Positions 15,027 through 22,893 are shown, counted from the stretch's first letter. The stretch: 24,823 bases of DNA from an uncultured Bacteroidales bacterium (GCA_937906455.1 CALCYT010000041.1:1-24823); one strand, 5' to 3'. Translations and numbers: made by a program. The notes: a model not told the origin generated them from the letters alone.

Positions 15027-15782
15027 TCACCCTTTGAAGAAATACTGTCCTTTCCCCTTTGTTTTCTTGCCATATTGAATCGCATGTTTCGGGCAATGAT
15101 GATAGCAAGCGTCGCAAGTGTTGCAGTCGCCATGCCATTGTGGACGGCCGTTTTCAAGCGTCACATTTTGCAAAGGGCACACTTTCACGCACATCCCGCA
15201 TGAGATGCAGTCGCCGGTACTGAAAAACGGCTTGTCGCTCGACCATCTCCAGAAGCCTTTTCCAATGACGTTGCTCTTGAATCGCGGCAAACCGCCTTTT
15301 ATCATGTCGGAAAACGCCATGCGCTCCTCTATCATTTTTATCACACTCGGCAGTTTTCTCTTGGCTTTCGCAATTTTATCGTTCGCGACATCCTCGCTGT
15401 CAACGCCCATTCCCATAAAATTAACATAGGTGTTCGGCATCTTGAAACAAAAAGCAGCGTTAAGCTCTAATCCTCTGTCTGTCAATTCCTTACGAAAAAT
15501 ACGCTCAGTCTCGCCCACATTGTCGCCGCACGTCACCGCGATCCACACATACGATGGCTTACCGTTGATATTCAATGATTTGACAAACTCTTCCACAAGA
15601 TGCGGCGGCCGCCACGAATATATCGGAAATACAAAGCCGAGCATCTCATTTTCCGTAAGGTTATAGTCAAAGACACCTTCACGCCGCGCCTCCGGAATGA
15701 ATATCAGCTTGTCGTTTAAGGCATTAGCGATGCTTTCGGCGATAAAACGGCTGTTGCCGCATCCTGAATAATAGAAAATCAT
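15027..15782 (-). CDS. EFR1-type flavodoxin-ferredoxin fusion protein
   Basis: The protein has 251 residues. The N-terminal flavodoxin-like domain opens with MIFYYSGCGNSRFIAESIA, the phosphate-binding loop typical of EFR1 proteins. The C-terminal part holds two [4Fe-4S] motifs, CISCGMCVKVCP and CNTCDACYHHCP. It should carry electrons between FMN and iron-sulfur clusters in anaerobic metabolism; the partner is unknown. It converges with the radical SAM gene across 41 bases, and a role as electron donor to that radical SAM enzyme is conceivable but rests only on adjacency. It has a divergent promoter shared with the next gene. Confidence 0.88.
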   Translation of the reverse strand: MIFYYSGCGNSRFIAESIANALNDKLIFIPEARREGVFDYNLTENEMLGFVFPIYSWRPPHLVEEFVKSLNINGKPSYVWIAVTCGDNVGETERIFRKELTDRGLELNAAFCFKMPNTYVNFMGMGVDSEDVANDKIAKAKRKLPSVIKMIEERMAFSDMIKGGLPRFKSNVIGKGFWRWSSDKPFFSTGDCISCGMCVKVCPLQNVTLENGRPQWHGDCNTCDACYHHCPKHAIQYGKKTKGKGQYFFKG

Positions 15783-15817
15783 AGCCCAATTGTTTCGAGA
15801 GTGATATTTTTATTCGG

Positions 15818-15825
15818 CAAAGATA
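15818..15825 (-). promoter_or_regulatory. -7 box (TATCTTTG) for the EFR1 gene
   Basis: Perfect minus-strand TAnnTTTG box, 35 bases before the ATG at 15782. It lies back-to-back with the plus-strand box at 15836-15843. Confidence 0.65.
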
Positions 15826-15835
15826 AGATTTTTTT

Positions 15836-15843
15836 TATTTTTG
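15836..15843 (+). promoter_or_regulatory. -7 box (TATTTTTG) for the secreted protein at 15861
   Basis: TAnnTTTG box 17 bases before the ATG at 15861. It supports that ATG over an earlier in-frame one at 15801, which lies upstream of the box. Confidence 0.65.
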
Positions 15844-15860
15844 CAAAAAAAATAATTGAC

Positions 15861-16460
15861 ATGAAAGTTTTTCTTAAAATATTGCTTCTTATGGCATTGC
15901 CGTTGACAGCTCTCTGTCAGGCCGGGGATTCGACCTCACGCTCCACCGACGACGCAATACGCGAGATGTGCCAACATATTCATAATCAATATCCTTTGGC
16001 GACGTTACAGGATATTTACAAGACATGTTATCAGGACTTTTTCGGTGCGGAACACCTTATGAGCGACACCGCGGCGGCACGTTATTATATACATCAGGAA
16101 CTTGAACAATGCCGCGACACCGACTTGAGTCTCATTCCTAAATGCGAGCCGACGGGCTACCGCCATCGTTTCGTGAGAATCAATTTTTCAAACATTCTCG
16201 AAAGACAACTCTCTGAAGAACAATTAGTTATGATGTTCATCGACGCAGCCGGAAAAGACAACGCCTTCAGCGACGACTGGCTCTCGGAATGGAAAAACAT
16301 AGAAACAATCGCGTTAGAAGTCAATCCAGGGTGGGCCGACGCGGAGCTTCAATCCGAACTGACGATTGCCGCCGAGAACAGTCATGCGGTACGTCACAGC
16401 GAGGCGTTTCGCGAAAATTACAACCCGCACTATAGAATAGTGAGAAACAACGGCTTATGA
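15861..16460 (+). CDS. Secreted protein of unknown function
   Basis: The protein has 199 residues from the chosen start. The signal peptide MKVFLKILLLMALPLTALCQ has no good lipobox, so a soluble periplasmic or secreted protein is expected. The mature part is mostly helical and rich in His, Tyr and acidic residues (REMCQHIHNQYP, TCYQDFFGAEHLMSD, YRHRFVRINFSN). I recognise no family. Its last 6 bases overlap the end of the convergent thioesterase gene. Many His/Asp/Glu could bind metal, but no defined site can be shown. Confidence 0.7.
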   Translation: MKVFLKILLLMALPLTALCQAGDSTSRSTDDAIREMCQHIHNQYPLATLQDIYKTCYQDFFGAEHLMSDTAAARYYIHQELEQCRDTDLSLIPKCEPTGYRHRFVRINFSNILERQLSEEQLVMMFIDAAGKDNAFSDDWLSEWKNIETIALEVNPGWADAELQSELTIAAENSHAVRHSEAFRENYNPHYRIVRNNGL

Positions 16461-16862
16461 TTGTTGCTTCGCCTTAATTATCCTCTCATATAACTCCGGA
16501 AGCCTCTTCTCTATCACAACCGGACGGCCGTTCTCGGTGAAACAGTGCACCGTATGGCCTTCTGCCACAAGTTTTCCGTCTTTTTTCATGGTGTAGAAAA
16601 ACTCGAACTTCAAGGCACTCATCTCGCCTATCCTCACCTCAACATCGACGATATCCTTGAACGTGGTGGGGCTCTTGTATTTGCATTCGACAGAGACTAC
16701 CGGCGACACCACGCCTTCGGCCTCTATCCTATCAAAGCCGTAACCGAGTTTGTCAAGGAAGTCAATTCTCGCTTCCTCCATGATTCTCACGTAGTTAGAG
16801 TGATGTGTGATACCCATGCGGTCACATTCGTAATATCTGATTTCGTGTTTGTAGATATGCAT
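16455..16862 (-). CDS. Acyl-CoA thioesterase, YbgC/4-hydroxybenzoyl-CoA type hot-dog fold
   Basis: The protein has 135 residues, the usual size. The active-site region reads YYECDRMGITHHSNYVRIMEEAR, matching the family pattern Y.D.D..G..HH.NY....E.AR, with the catalytic Asp in CDRMG. The enzyme should hydrolyse acyl-CoA thioesters in the cytoplasm; substrate length cannot be told. The gene follows the acid phosphatase by 33 bases on the same strand and is probably cotranscribed, though the two functions have no obvious link. Confidence 0.88.
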   Translation of the reverse strand: MHIYKHEIRYYECDRMGITHHSNYVRIMEEARIDFLDKLGYGFDRIEAEGVVSPVVSVECKYKSPTTFKDIVDVEVRIGEMSALKFEFFYTMKKDGKLVAEGHTVHCFTENGRPVVIEKRLPELYERIIKAKQQS

Positions 16863-16895
16863 GACAGGTTTATTTTGTGTTTTTCAGCCTAAAAT

Positions 16896-18257
16896 CTAAC
16901 GTTTAACATCCTTCCTTGCCTTCTCCATCAGCCTCACAAACTCAGGATCGTTATGCAACTGTGTGAACACATACGATGCCATGATGCGTCCGGCGAGCAC
17001 GTCAGAAGCGAAATGATAGCCTGCTATCACGCGGCTGCGGCCATATTCGTAGCCTCTTCTGAGTATCATGTCCTGATGTTCCGGCGCAAGCTCCGACAGC
17101 ACGAGAGCGAGTCCCCACCCGGCCGCAGCCGCTGTCGATGGATACGACGATGTCACGGCGTTGGATTCCTCGTCATCGGGCAACAGAGTAGGCTCTCCGA
17201 GTTGCACATAAGGGCGTTTGCGGAAATCAGCGTCTTTCATCCTCGCCGCCTCGCTCATAAAGACAGCGCGTGAGTAAGACATCAGTGCCGCGATGTGTGG
17301 CGTCTCTTTCTTTGAGATGTTCATCTCTATACAAGGCGCGAAGCAGCTCATGAGAGCCGTCTCCGAGTCGTCGGCGTCTGTCATGGCCTGCAGACCTCTT
17401 TCGGTGTCGCGTTCCGTCTTGGCGAGCCAATACTGCGCCACATCAGCATAATAACGTCGGCTTGCCGTGTCAACGGGTGCATCCATGATATTGCGTCCGT
17501 CAGGATAGCCGGTCACCCTTGACTTCTTGTCGATGCCTTTTATCTCGCGGTATTCCGTGCGTGCCGCCGCGAGGTCGTCGAGAAAATCCTTGTTGGTATG
17601 CAGGCGAGCCATGGATGCAGCCATGGCGAGCCGCGCCGCCTCCACGTCGCTCTGCCAGTGTGCGCCCACTATCACGCGGCTCTCACCATACTGATAGCCA
17701 CGGCGCAGTATGGCGTCCTGCTGCTCCGGCGCCATCTCAGCGAGAGCGAGGGCTATGCTCCATCCGAAGGCGGTGTGTCCCGAGGGATAAGAGCCGTTGC
17801 CACGCAAGCCCTCCTCGTCGTCGTACTCGCCTGCCACATGCTCGTTCATCTTGGCGAACGGACGTGTGCGCATGTATTTGTTCTTGGCTTTCACCACCGA
17901 GTGATGCGCCGTCTCGCCTACACGGTACATCAAACGCCAGATGGCGGGCGTGCCTTCCGGTGTTATCTCCATGTCCATCGCCTTGCCGAAGATCTCTGTC
18001 ACGCAGCCCATGCTGTATTCCGAGTCACGGCTCGCCATCTTGCCACGCTCAGTGGCACGCATCGACTTGCCCCACTGCCATTGCTCGAAATCGTCAACAT
18101 AGGCGAGGCTCTCAAAAGCCGGCGGCGGCGGCAAAAAGATGCAGGCGTCAGGCATCTCATCGATAGTGTAATACAAAGTGTAATCCTGCGCCTTCACTCC
18201 CCCGAAGAATGACACCAACAAGACTAACACCAACAAAAACTTGACTCTGTTTCTCAT
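16896..18257 (-). CDS. Exported tandem PAP2 (class A acid phosphatase) protein with degenerate second domain
   Basis: The protein has 453 residues with a signal peptide (to about VKAQ, residue 24). It contains two PAP2/class A non-specific acid phosphatase domains in tandem. Domain 1 has all three motifs: K125-x6-RP (R132), PSGH (158-161) and SR-x5-H-x3-D (193-204). Domain 2 has K341-x6-RP (R348) and SR-x5-H-x3-D (408-419), but its PSGH is PSTA (373-376), so the motif-2 His, the usual proton donor, is Ala. Around each, the sequence is alike (ALAEMAPEQQDAILRRGY / VLSELAPEHQDMILRRGY), showing internal duplication. Domain 1 should dephosphorylate periplasmic phosphomonoesters. Domain 2 may be inactive or structural. 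Confidence 0.88.
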   Translation of the reverse strand: MRNRVKFLLVLVLLVSFFGGVKAQDYTLYYTIDEMPDACIFLPPPPAFESLAYVDDFEQWQWGKSMRATERGKMASRDSEYSMGCVTEIFGKAMDMEITPEGTPAIWRLMYRVGETAHHSVVKAKNKYMRTRPFAKMNEHVAGEYDDEEGLRGNGSYPSGHTAFGWSIALALAEMAPEQQDAILRRGYQYGESRVIVGAHWQSDVEAARLAMAASMARLHTNKDFLDDLAAARTEYREIKGIDKKSRVTGYPDGRNIMDAPVDTASRRYYADVAQYWLAKTERDTERGLQAMTDADDSETALMSCFAPCIEMNISKKETPHIAALMSYSRAVFMSEAARMKDADFRKRPYVQLGEPTLLPDDEESNAVTSSYPSTAAAAGWGLALVLSELAPEHQDMILRRGYEYGRSRVIAGYHFASDVLAGRIMASYVFTQLHNDPEFVRLMEKARKDVKR

Positions 18258-18315
18258 TTTCTTAAGTATTTTTCAACTAAAATCCAATTTATTTTCCAAG
18301 GTGCAACACATCACT

Positions 18316-18350
18316 TCCCCACTCTCAACTCTAAACTCTAAACTCTAAAC
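18316..18350 (-). repeat. AACTCTAAACTC-type tandem repeat at the queF stop
   Basis: On the plus strand CACTCTCAACTC is followed by three ACTCTAAACTCTAAAC-like units (7-bp period, CTCTAAA). The array lies between queF and the acid phosphatase and runs over the queF stop codon (18345-18347), which it supplies. It is the same word family as the inserts in the ATPase gene. Confidence 0.7.
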
Positions 18351-18809
18351 CCTCACCCCATACCCTCTCCTTCTCTCCTCCGCCATCGTCTCGTATTTCG
18401 TGTCTTTGCGGCCGTAGTTCACGTAAGGATGGATGCTGATGCCGCCGCGCGGGACGAACAGCCCGACCACCTCGATGTAACGCGGATTCATCAGCTTCAC
18501 GAGGTCATCGAGGATGATGTTGACCACATCTTCATGGAAATCGCCGTGGTTTCTGAAAGAGAAGAGGTACAGCTTCAGGCTCTTGCTCTCCACCATACGC
18601 TCGTCGGGGATATACATAATCCTGATTTCACCAAAGTCGGGCTGACCCGTGATAGGGCACAAAGTGGTGAACTCCGGGCAGTTGAACTGCACCCAGTAGT
18701 CGCGTCCCTGATGACGGTTTTCGAAAGTCTCAAGCACCTCTGGTGCATACGTCTCAGGAATCTCCGTCTTATGACCCAGCTTTTGCAAATTATCTTTTTC
18801 TCTATTCAT
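18345..18809 (-). CDS. queF: NADPH-dependent 7-cyano-7-deazaguanine reductase (preQ1 synthase)
   Basis: QueF reduces the nitrile of preQ0 to the amine of preQ1, the base inserted into tRNA by Tgt. The 154-residue length fits the short, unimodular type. The catalytic Cys51 is in TTLCPITGQPD, with Asp58, and the QueF NADPH motif ESKSLKLYLF lies at 74-83. It is last in queC-D-E-F, 2 bases after queE. Its C-terminal RRRGYGVRV tail and stop run into a repeat array. Confidence 0.96.
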   Translation of the reverse strand: MNREKDNLQKLGHKTEIPETYAPEVLETFENRHQGRDYWVQFNCPEFTTLCPITGQPDFGEIRIMYIPDERMVESKSLKLYLFSFRNHGDFHEDVVNIILDDLVKLMNPRYIEVVGLFVPRGGISIHPYVNYGRKDTKYETMAEERRRGYGVRV

Positions 18810-18811
18810 AA

Positions 18812-19411
18812 CTATTTGATATTTAACATTTTATGTATCTGCAACGAGAGCCGCCACTCGGGATGCTCCATGCAATAATCTAACGTCGCCTTTGTTATTT
18901 TATTGTTTTTCTCCACATCACCGGTGTCGCAAGGCTGAAGGAAACGATACCTTACCTTGATGTCGGTGTATTTTGAGATGTATGGTGTCGCGTCTTCGCG
19001 CATATCGTCGGTGAAGACAATCTTCAATTCATCGGCCTCTTTCAACAAGGGCTTCGCCATCTCGCCGAGATATATGTCTTTGGGCGACAGCGTAATCCAG
19101 TCGATGTTTTTCGGCAGCCCGACGGTGCCATTGGTCTCCACCGCCACTGTCTTGCCTAAGAAATGCAGCATCTCCACCAGCGATTCGGTGAGTTGCAACG
19201 CAGGCTCTCCGCCCGTGATGACCACCATATTAGCCTTGTGGCGCGACACCTCCTCTATGATGTCGCCCTCGCTCATCTCAGTGAAGGCGGTGAAATCGGT
19301 GTCACAGAAAGGGCATTGGAGGTTACAGCCGCTCAGCCTCACGAAGACAGCCGGCATGCCTGTGTTGAAGCCCTCGCCCTGCAGCGAGCAGAATATCTCA
19401 TTGACTCTCAT
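18812..19411 (-). CDS. queE: 7-carboxy-7-deazaguanine synthase (radical SAM)
   Basis: QueE uses a [4Fe-4S] cluster, SAM and Mg2+ to contract carboxytetrahydropterin to 7-carboxy-7-deazaguanine. The ATG at 19411 (199 residues) is preferred over a GTG three bases upstream; it overlaps the queD stop by one base (TGATG). CNLQCPFC (Cys29, Cys33, Cys36) is the cluster motif, preceded by SLQGEGFNTG, and TGGEPAL follows. The sequence is close to the typical short QueE of Bacteroidota. Confidence 0.95.
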   Translation of the reverse strand: MRVNEIFCSLQGEGFNTGMPAVFVRLSGCNLQCPFCDTDFTAFTEMSEGDIIEEVSRHKANMVVITGGEPALQLTESLVEMLHFLGKTVAVETNGTVGLPKNIDWITLSPKDIYLGEMAKPLLKEADELKIVFTDDMREDATPYISKYTDIKVRYRFLQPCDTGDVEKNNKITKATLDYCMEHPEWRLSLQIHKMLNIK

Positions 19412-19746
19412 CACTCGTCTTTTTCGTAAGATGCTATATTGCCGTTAGTCTCCTGCACATCGACACGGTAGCAGTTCGTTATCTGGTCGCAGCACCATCG
19501 TGCTATGTTCTCCGCCGTAGGGTTGCTTTGCAGCACCTCGTTGACCACCTTATGGTCGAGGGCATCGACGATGCGGCGTTTTATCTCCGAGAAATCGACG
19601 ACCATGCCGTTTCTGTCGAGTTCCTTGGCCTTACAATAGATTGTTATGATCCAGTTATGCCCGTGCAAAGAGCAGCATTTGCTGGGGTAATCGAGTGTCA
19701 GCTGATGAGCACCCGCCACTTCTATCGTTTTTTTGATGTAATACAT
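19411..19746 (-). CDS. queD: 6-carboxy-5,6,7,8-tetrahydropterin synthase
   Basis: QueD converts dihydroneopterin triphosphate to carboxytetrahydropterin. Zinc ligands are His14, His28 and His30 (GAHQL and LHGHNW), and the catalytic Cys is in SKCCSLHGH (24 or 25). Length 111 residues. It starts 3 bases after the queC stop and its own stop overlaps queE. Confidence 0.95.
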   Translation of the reverse strand: MYYIKKTIEVAGAHQLTLDYPSKCCSLHGHNWIITIYCKAKELDRNGMVVDFSEIKRRIVDALDHKVVNEVLQSNPTAENIARWCCDQITNCYRVDVQETNGNIASYEKDE

Positions 19747-19749
19747 ATT

Positions 19750-20424
19750 TCAGTCCTCATAGTTTGTAGGGTCAATAATTCCGGCTTGCGTGAAAGCCTC
19801 TTTACGTTCTTGGCATGTGCCGCAGCGGCCACAGTGATGTTCTTGTCCCCGGTAGCATGAATACGTCTTGCTGTAGTCGATGCCTAACGCGGCGCCTTTT
19901 TTCACGATGTCGCCTTTTGTGATGTCGGTGTAAGGCGCCGCGAGACGCACTTCCTGGTAGGTGCCGGCTCGCATTGCCGAATCCATCGCTTTGACGAACT
20001 CGGGACGGCAGTCGGGATAGATGGCGTGGTCGCCTCCGTGGTTGGCGATGAGCACACGTTGCAGTCCGCGGCTCTCTGCCAGTCCGCAAGCCACCGACAG
20101 CATGATGCCGTTACGGAATGGGACGACGGTGCTGCGCATGTTGTCGTCGTCGTAGTTTCCTTCAGGGATGGCATCTGCGCCCGCTGTCAACGACGAGGCG
20201 AAGTGCTTCCCTATGAAGGCGAGGTCTATCACGATGTGTTCGACGCCTATCTGCCGGCAATGCCAGCGGGCGCAAGCTATCTCACGTTCAGCATGGTTGC
20301 TGCCGTAGTCGAAAGTGACGGCCAACGCGATACGTTCACGCTCCTCATAGAGCAACGTGGTCGAGTCGAGGCCTCCCGAATAGATGATTACCGAGTCTTT
20401 TGTCGGTTCTGTGTTCTTTGTCAT
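19750..20424 (-). CDS. queC: 7-cyano-7-deazaguanine synthase
   Basis: QueC makes preQ0 from 7-carboxy-7-deazaguanine, ammonia and ATP. The ATP pyrophosphatase P-loop is SGGLDSTT (16-23). The zinc site has Cys190, Cys198, Cys201 and Cys204 (YSCYRGQ, HCGRCGTCQERKEAF). It has 224 residues and is first of the operon. The ATG at 20424 lies two bases after the AAGG that ends the preQ1 riboswitch, so its translation is the regulated step. Codons are in tight order to queD. Confidence 0.96.
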   Translation of the reverse strand: MTKNTEPTKDSVIIYSGGLDSTTLLYEERERIALAVTFDYGSNHAEREIACARWHCRQIGVEHIVIDLAFIGKHFASSLTAGADAIPEGNYDDDNMRSTVVPFRNGIMLSVACGLAESRGLQRVLIANHGGDHAIYPDCRPEFVKAMDSAMRAGTYQEVRLAAPYTDITKGDIVKKGAALGIDYSKTYSCYRGQEHHCGRCGTCQERKEAFTQAGIIDPTNYED

Positions 20425-20426
20425 GT

Positions 20427-20462
20427 CCTTGTTTTGTTAAAGGGGGTTTCCAAGCACCCCTG
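20427..20462 (-). promoter_or_regulatory. preQ1-I riboswitch on the queC ribosome binding site
   Basis: On the minus strand: CAGGGG, TGCTTGGAAA, CCCCC, TTTAACAAAACAAGG, then AC and ATG. AGGGG pairs with CCCCT to form P1. CTTG in the loop is complementary to CAAG in the tail, forming the H-type pseudoknot. The tail TTAACAAAACAAGG is the A-rich L3/ribosome-binding segment of this class; it matches the well-studied Thermoanaerobacter tengcongensis aptamer as I recall it. Ligand binding would bury AAGG and block queC translation, so preQ1 represses its own operon. Confidence 0.92.
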
Positions 20463-20478
20463 ACCGTTATATCGGCTG

Positions 20479-20486
20479 CAAAGTTA
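20479..20486 (-). promoter_or_regulatory. -7 box (TAACTTTG) of the que operon
   Basis: Perfect minus-strand TAnnTTTG box. Transcription would begin at about 20470, just ahead of the riboswitch. A second perfect box (TATCTTTG, 20517-20524) lies 38 bases further upstream and could be an alternative promoter. Confidence 0.7.
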
Positions 20487-20516
20487 CAACTTTTAATTTA
20501 AAACCATTTTACGATG

Positions 20517-20524
20517 CAAAGATA
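20517..20524 (-). promoter_or_regulatory. Second possible -7 box (TATCTTTG) of the que operon
   Basis: Perfect TAnnTTTG box in the shared intergenic region of the que operon and the methyltransferase operon. It would give a longer leader still containing the riboswitch. Confidence 0.45.
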
Positions 20525-20594
20525 AATCATTTTTGTGAAACCAGCGATAAAAAATATTTTCACCAAAGTTTTTATTTCTGTAAGAAATAATTGT

Positions 20595-20602
20595 TATCTT
20601 TG
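20595..20602 (+). promoter_or_regulatory. -7 box (TATCTTTG) of the methyltransferase operon
   Basis: Perfect TAnnTTTG box 29 bases before ATG 20632. This is the only promoter seen for the chain of genes from 20632 to the right edge. Confidence 0.75.
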
Positions 20603-20631
20603 CAGATTGGTTAATAGGTCCCATTCAGAAA

Positions 20632-21873
20632 ATGGCTTCTTTACATGAGAATTCGGAAAAGCACGTGGTTATTGACCTTTTCGCAGGAGCGGGAGGGTTG
20701 TCGCTTGGCTTGTATCAGGCAGGATGGGAAGGCTTGTTCGCCATTGAAAAGAACGCTTTTGCCTTTGAAACGCTGAAATATAATCTGATTGACAACAAAA
20801 AGCATTTCCGTTGGCCTAAATGGTTACCGCAAACCGAACATGATATTAATGAAGTATTGAAAAAGTATCCGAAACAGTTGAAGTCATTGAGAGGCAAGGT
20901 GGATTTGGTTGCCGGAGGACCTCCGTGCCAAGGTTTTTCCATGGCAGGAAAACGTGTTGAAGAAGATGTCCGTAACCAATTGGTGTTTTCATATATCAAG
21001 TTCATTGAGCTGGTGAAACCTAAAATGATTCTTTTCGAAAACGTGAAAGGTTTTACATATGCATTTGACAAAAAGAAGAACGACAATAGCGAGGCAGAAC
21101 CATATTCCCACAAAGTAATTCGAGAATTGGGAAATTTGGGATACAATGTAAAACCCCATGTAATTGATTTTTCGGAATATGGAGTTCCTCAACGGAGAAA
21201 ACGTTTCATTCTTGTAGGAATTCAAAAAGAATTGGGCACTCCTAATGATTTCGAAGATTTATTGAAAGCAAGTCGAAATGCTTTTTTGAAAAGCAAGGGA
21301 CTGACATCCCAAAATACATTACAAGATGCCATTTCAGACCTTTTGCGTTCTAATGGGGAAGTTGCTTCTCCCGACAGAAAAGGGTTTTATTCCGGAAAGT
21401 ATGGCAACAAGAAACTGACGGCATACGAGAAACTGATGCGTGGGGATTATCCCAAGACACATGAGATAGCCGACAGCCACAGTTTCGCTAAGCATAAACA
21501 AGAGAAGATGGATTGTTACAAACGATTGTTGGCTGAATATACGCAACGCGGCAAACGAATTGACGGAAAAGCTCGAGAGCCATGGGGAATTATGCAGCGC
21601 GGGATTACAGTTTTGGACCCGAACGCCGTTTCGCCAACCATTACCGGACATCCAGATGATTACTTGCATTACTGCGAACCCCGCATCATGACCGTTCGGG
21701 AGTGTGCCCGCATCCAATCGTTTCCTGATTGGTACGAAATCAAGAAGAAATACACCACAGGCGGCAAAATGCGTAAGGTGGAAGTGCCTCGTTACACACA
21801 AGTCGGCAACGCCATTCCGCCGCTGTTTGCGGAGTTGGCGGGGAAGGTGGTTTTGAATTATATGCTTAAATGA
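20632..21873 (+). CDS. C5-cytosine-specific DNA methyltransferase (Dcm-like)
   Basis: The protein has 413 residues. All hallmark motifs are present in order: motif I DLFAGAGGLSLG (15-26), IV GGPPCQGFS with catalytic Cys99, VI ENV (136-138), VIII QRRKRF (187-192), a target-recognition region of about 205-330, IX RECARIQSFPDW and X QVGNAIPP near the end. It methylates carbon 5 of cytosine in a specific DNA sequence that cannot be read from the protein. A cognate restriction enzyme is not obvious; instead a membrane protein and PIN/ASCH proteins follow, the first overlapping its stop by 4 bases. The coding DNA is lower in G+C than the que genes, which suggests acquisition. Confidence 0.95.
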   Translation: MASLHENSEKHVVIDLFAGAGGLSLGLYQAGWEGLFAIEKNAFAFETLKYNLIDNKKHFRWPKWLPQTEHDINEVLKKYPKQLKSLRGKVDLVAGGPPCQGFSMAGKRVEEDVRNQLVFSYIKFIELVKPKMILFENVKGFTYAFDKKKNDNSEAEPYSHKVIRELGNLGYNVKPHVIDFSEYGVPQRRKRFILVGIQKELGTPNDFEDLLKASRNAFLKSKGLTSQNTLQDAISDLLRSNGEVASPDRKGFYSGKYGNKKLTAYEKLMRGDYPKTHEIADSHSFAKHKQEKMDCYKRLLAEYTQRGKRIDGKAREPWGIMQRGITVLDPNAVSPTITGHPDDYLHYCEPRIMTVRECARIQSFPDWYEIKKKYTTGGKMRKVEVPRYTQVGNAIPPLFAELAGKVVLNYMLK

Positions 21874-22877
21874 TTGTTTTTATGAACAACACATATTTCA
21901 TATTATCAAACAAGTCAATAGCAATAGAACGACTACACATTTGTACGTGGGATTTTATTGGCTCAAAAGCGGCTTTTGAAATAGGCATAGAGTTTATGCC
22001 AAATCCGTTCGTTAACAATGTCGAGATTAAGTTATCTCTTCCATTTCTAAAGAAAACAGACAAGGCAACATGTCTAATGGGCTCTTTAATACGTGACGAT
22101 GACAATTGCAAATTCATATTTAACGATACTATTAAAGCAACTCATCCAATTAATGGAGACAAGCGGAATGGTGCTATTGTGGAGTTTAATTCCCGTAATA
22201 GTTTATCTGTACTGCCGGTAAAGAAACTGAATGTTGAAGATGGCGTTTGCTCCTTTACGGTTGACAATCTTAATCAAACAACAAAGAACTACGTTAGATT
22301 GTATGTCCAAACAACTGTTCAAAATATTGCTGTTGTAAAAAAAGGTATTGCGAAAACTTCATATATCTATGACATAAAAGTAAATGAGAAGAGAAATTTA
22401 CCTGATCATATAAATGAATTATTGAATAATGGTTTTGTGTTGTGCGACAAAATCAATGCTTGCTTCTGTTTTCACGTTATACCGAGTCACTATAATATTT
22501 CATACTTAAACAATAACAAACTGAAAAACATAAGAATTCTTGAATCGGAAGCTTTTAATAAATATCTTCCGAACATTGAGAAAATGGAAAATAATGAATC
22601 TCTTATTGTTTTCAACAAAAGTGAAAAAGCGACAGATGGAACCCACACCTTCTTTTCCGAGTTTGAAAAAGAGACAATAGGGAACAAACAAATTGTTTTG
22701 GCAATTGGTGCAAATGTCTTGTGTAGCTTGTTGTTTGGCATTTTGTCATTAAGAGATTGGGAAAAAGGGACAAAATGGTATGAATGGTTACCATGGGAGT
22801 TCTGGCTTGCGATAGTGATTCTGATTGTATTGATAGGTTTTTTGTTTGTCCCTTGGAAAAAATGTTTCGTAGAATAG
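21870..22877 (+). CDS. Protein with soluble N-terminal domain and two C-terminal membrane segments, unknown
   Basis: The protein has 335 residues from the ATG that overlaps the methyltransferase stop (ATGA); an ATG 12 bases on is an alternative. There is no signal peptide. Residues 1 to about 270 form a beta-rich soluble domain of no family I know. Two hydrophobic helices follow, at about 275-293 (QIVLAIGANVLCSLLFGIL) and about 311-329 (FWLAIVILIVLIGFLFVPW), joined by a Trp-rich turn (KWYEWLPW) and ending KKCFVE. A soluble sensor-like domain joined to a C-terminal two-helix anchor is the layout of many membrane effectors in defence operons. That role is inference from layout and neighbours. 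Confidence 0.75.
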   Translation: MIVFMNNTYFILSNKSIAIERLHICTWDFIGSKAAFEIGIEFMPNPFVNNVEIKLSLPFLKKTDKATCLMGSLIRDDDNCKFIFNDTIKATHPINGDKRNGAIVEFNSRNSLSVLPVKKLNVEDGVCSFTVDNLNQTTKNYVRLYVQTTVQNIAVVKKGIAKTSYIYDIKVNEKRNLPDHINELLNNGFVLCDKINACFCFHVIPSHYNISYLNNNKLKNIRILESEAFNKYLPNIEKMENNESLIVFNKSEKATDGTHTFFSEFEKETIGNKQIVLAIGANVLCSLLFGILSLRDWEKGTKWYEWLPWEFWLAIVILIVLIGFLFVPWKKCFVE

Positions 22878-22893
22878 GAGAAATTTTCAAATA

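Noticed and set aside
17519..18212. Two long plus-strand frames (215 and 204 codons) opposite the acid phosphatase
   Set aside because: Arg/Ser/Pro-rich translations typical of the antisense of G+C-rich genes; the minus-strand gene has signal peptide and catalytic motifs.
18316..18350. Rho-independent terminator between queF and the phosphatase
   Set aside because: The sequence is a direct repeat, not an inverted one, and lacks a stem and T-tract on the minus strand.
20632..21873. Ordinary type II restriction-modification pair
   Set aside because: The methyltransferase is certain, but none of the following genes in the window shows restriction endonuclease motifs such as PD-(D/E)xK or HNH; a restriction gene beyond 24823 cannot be excluded.
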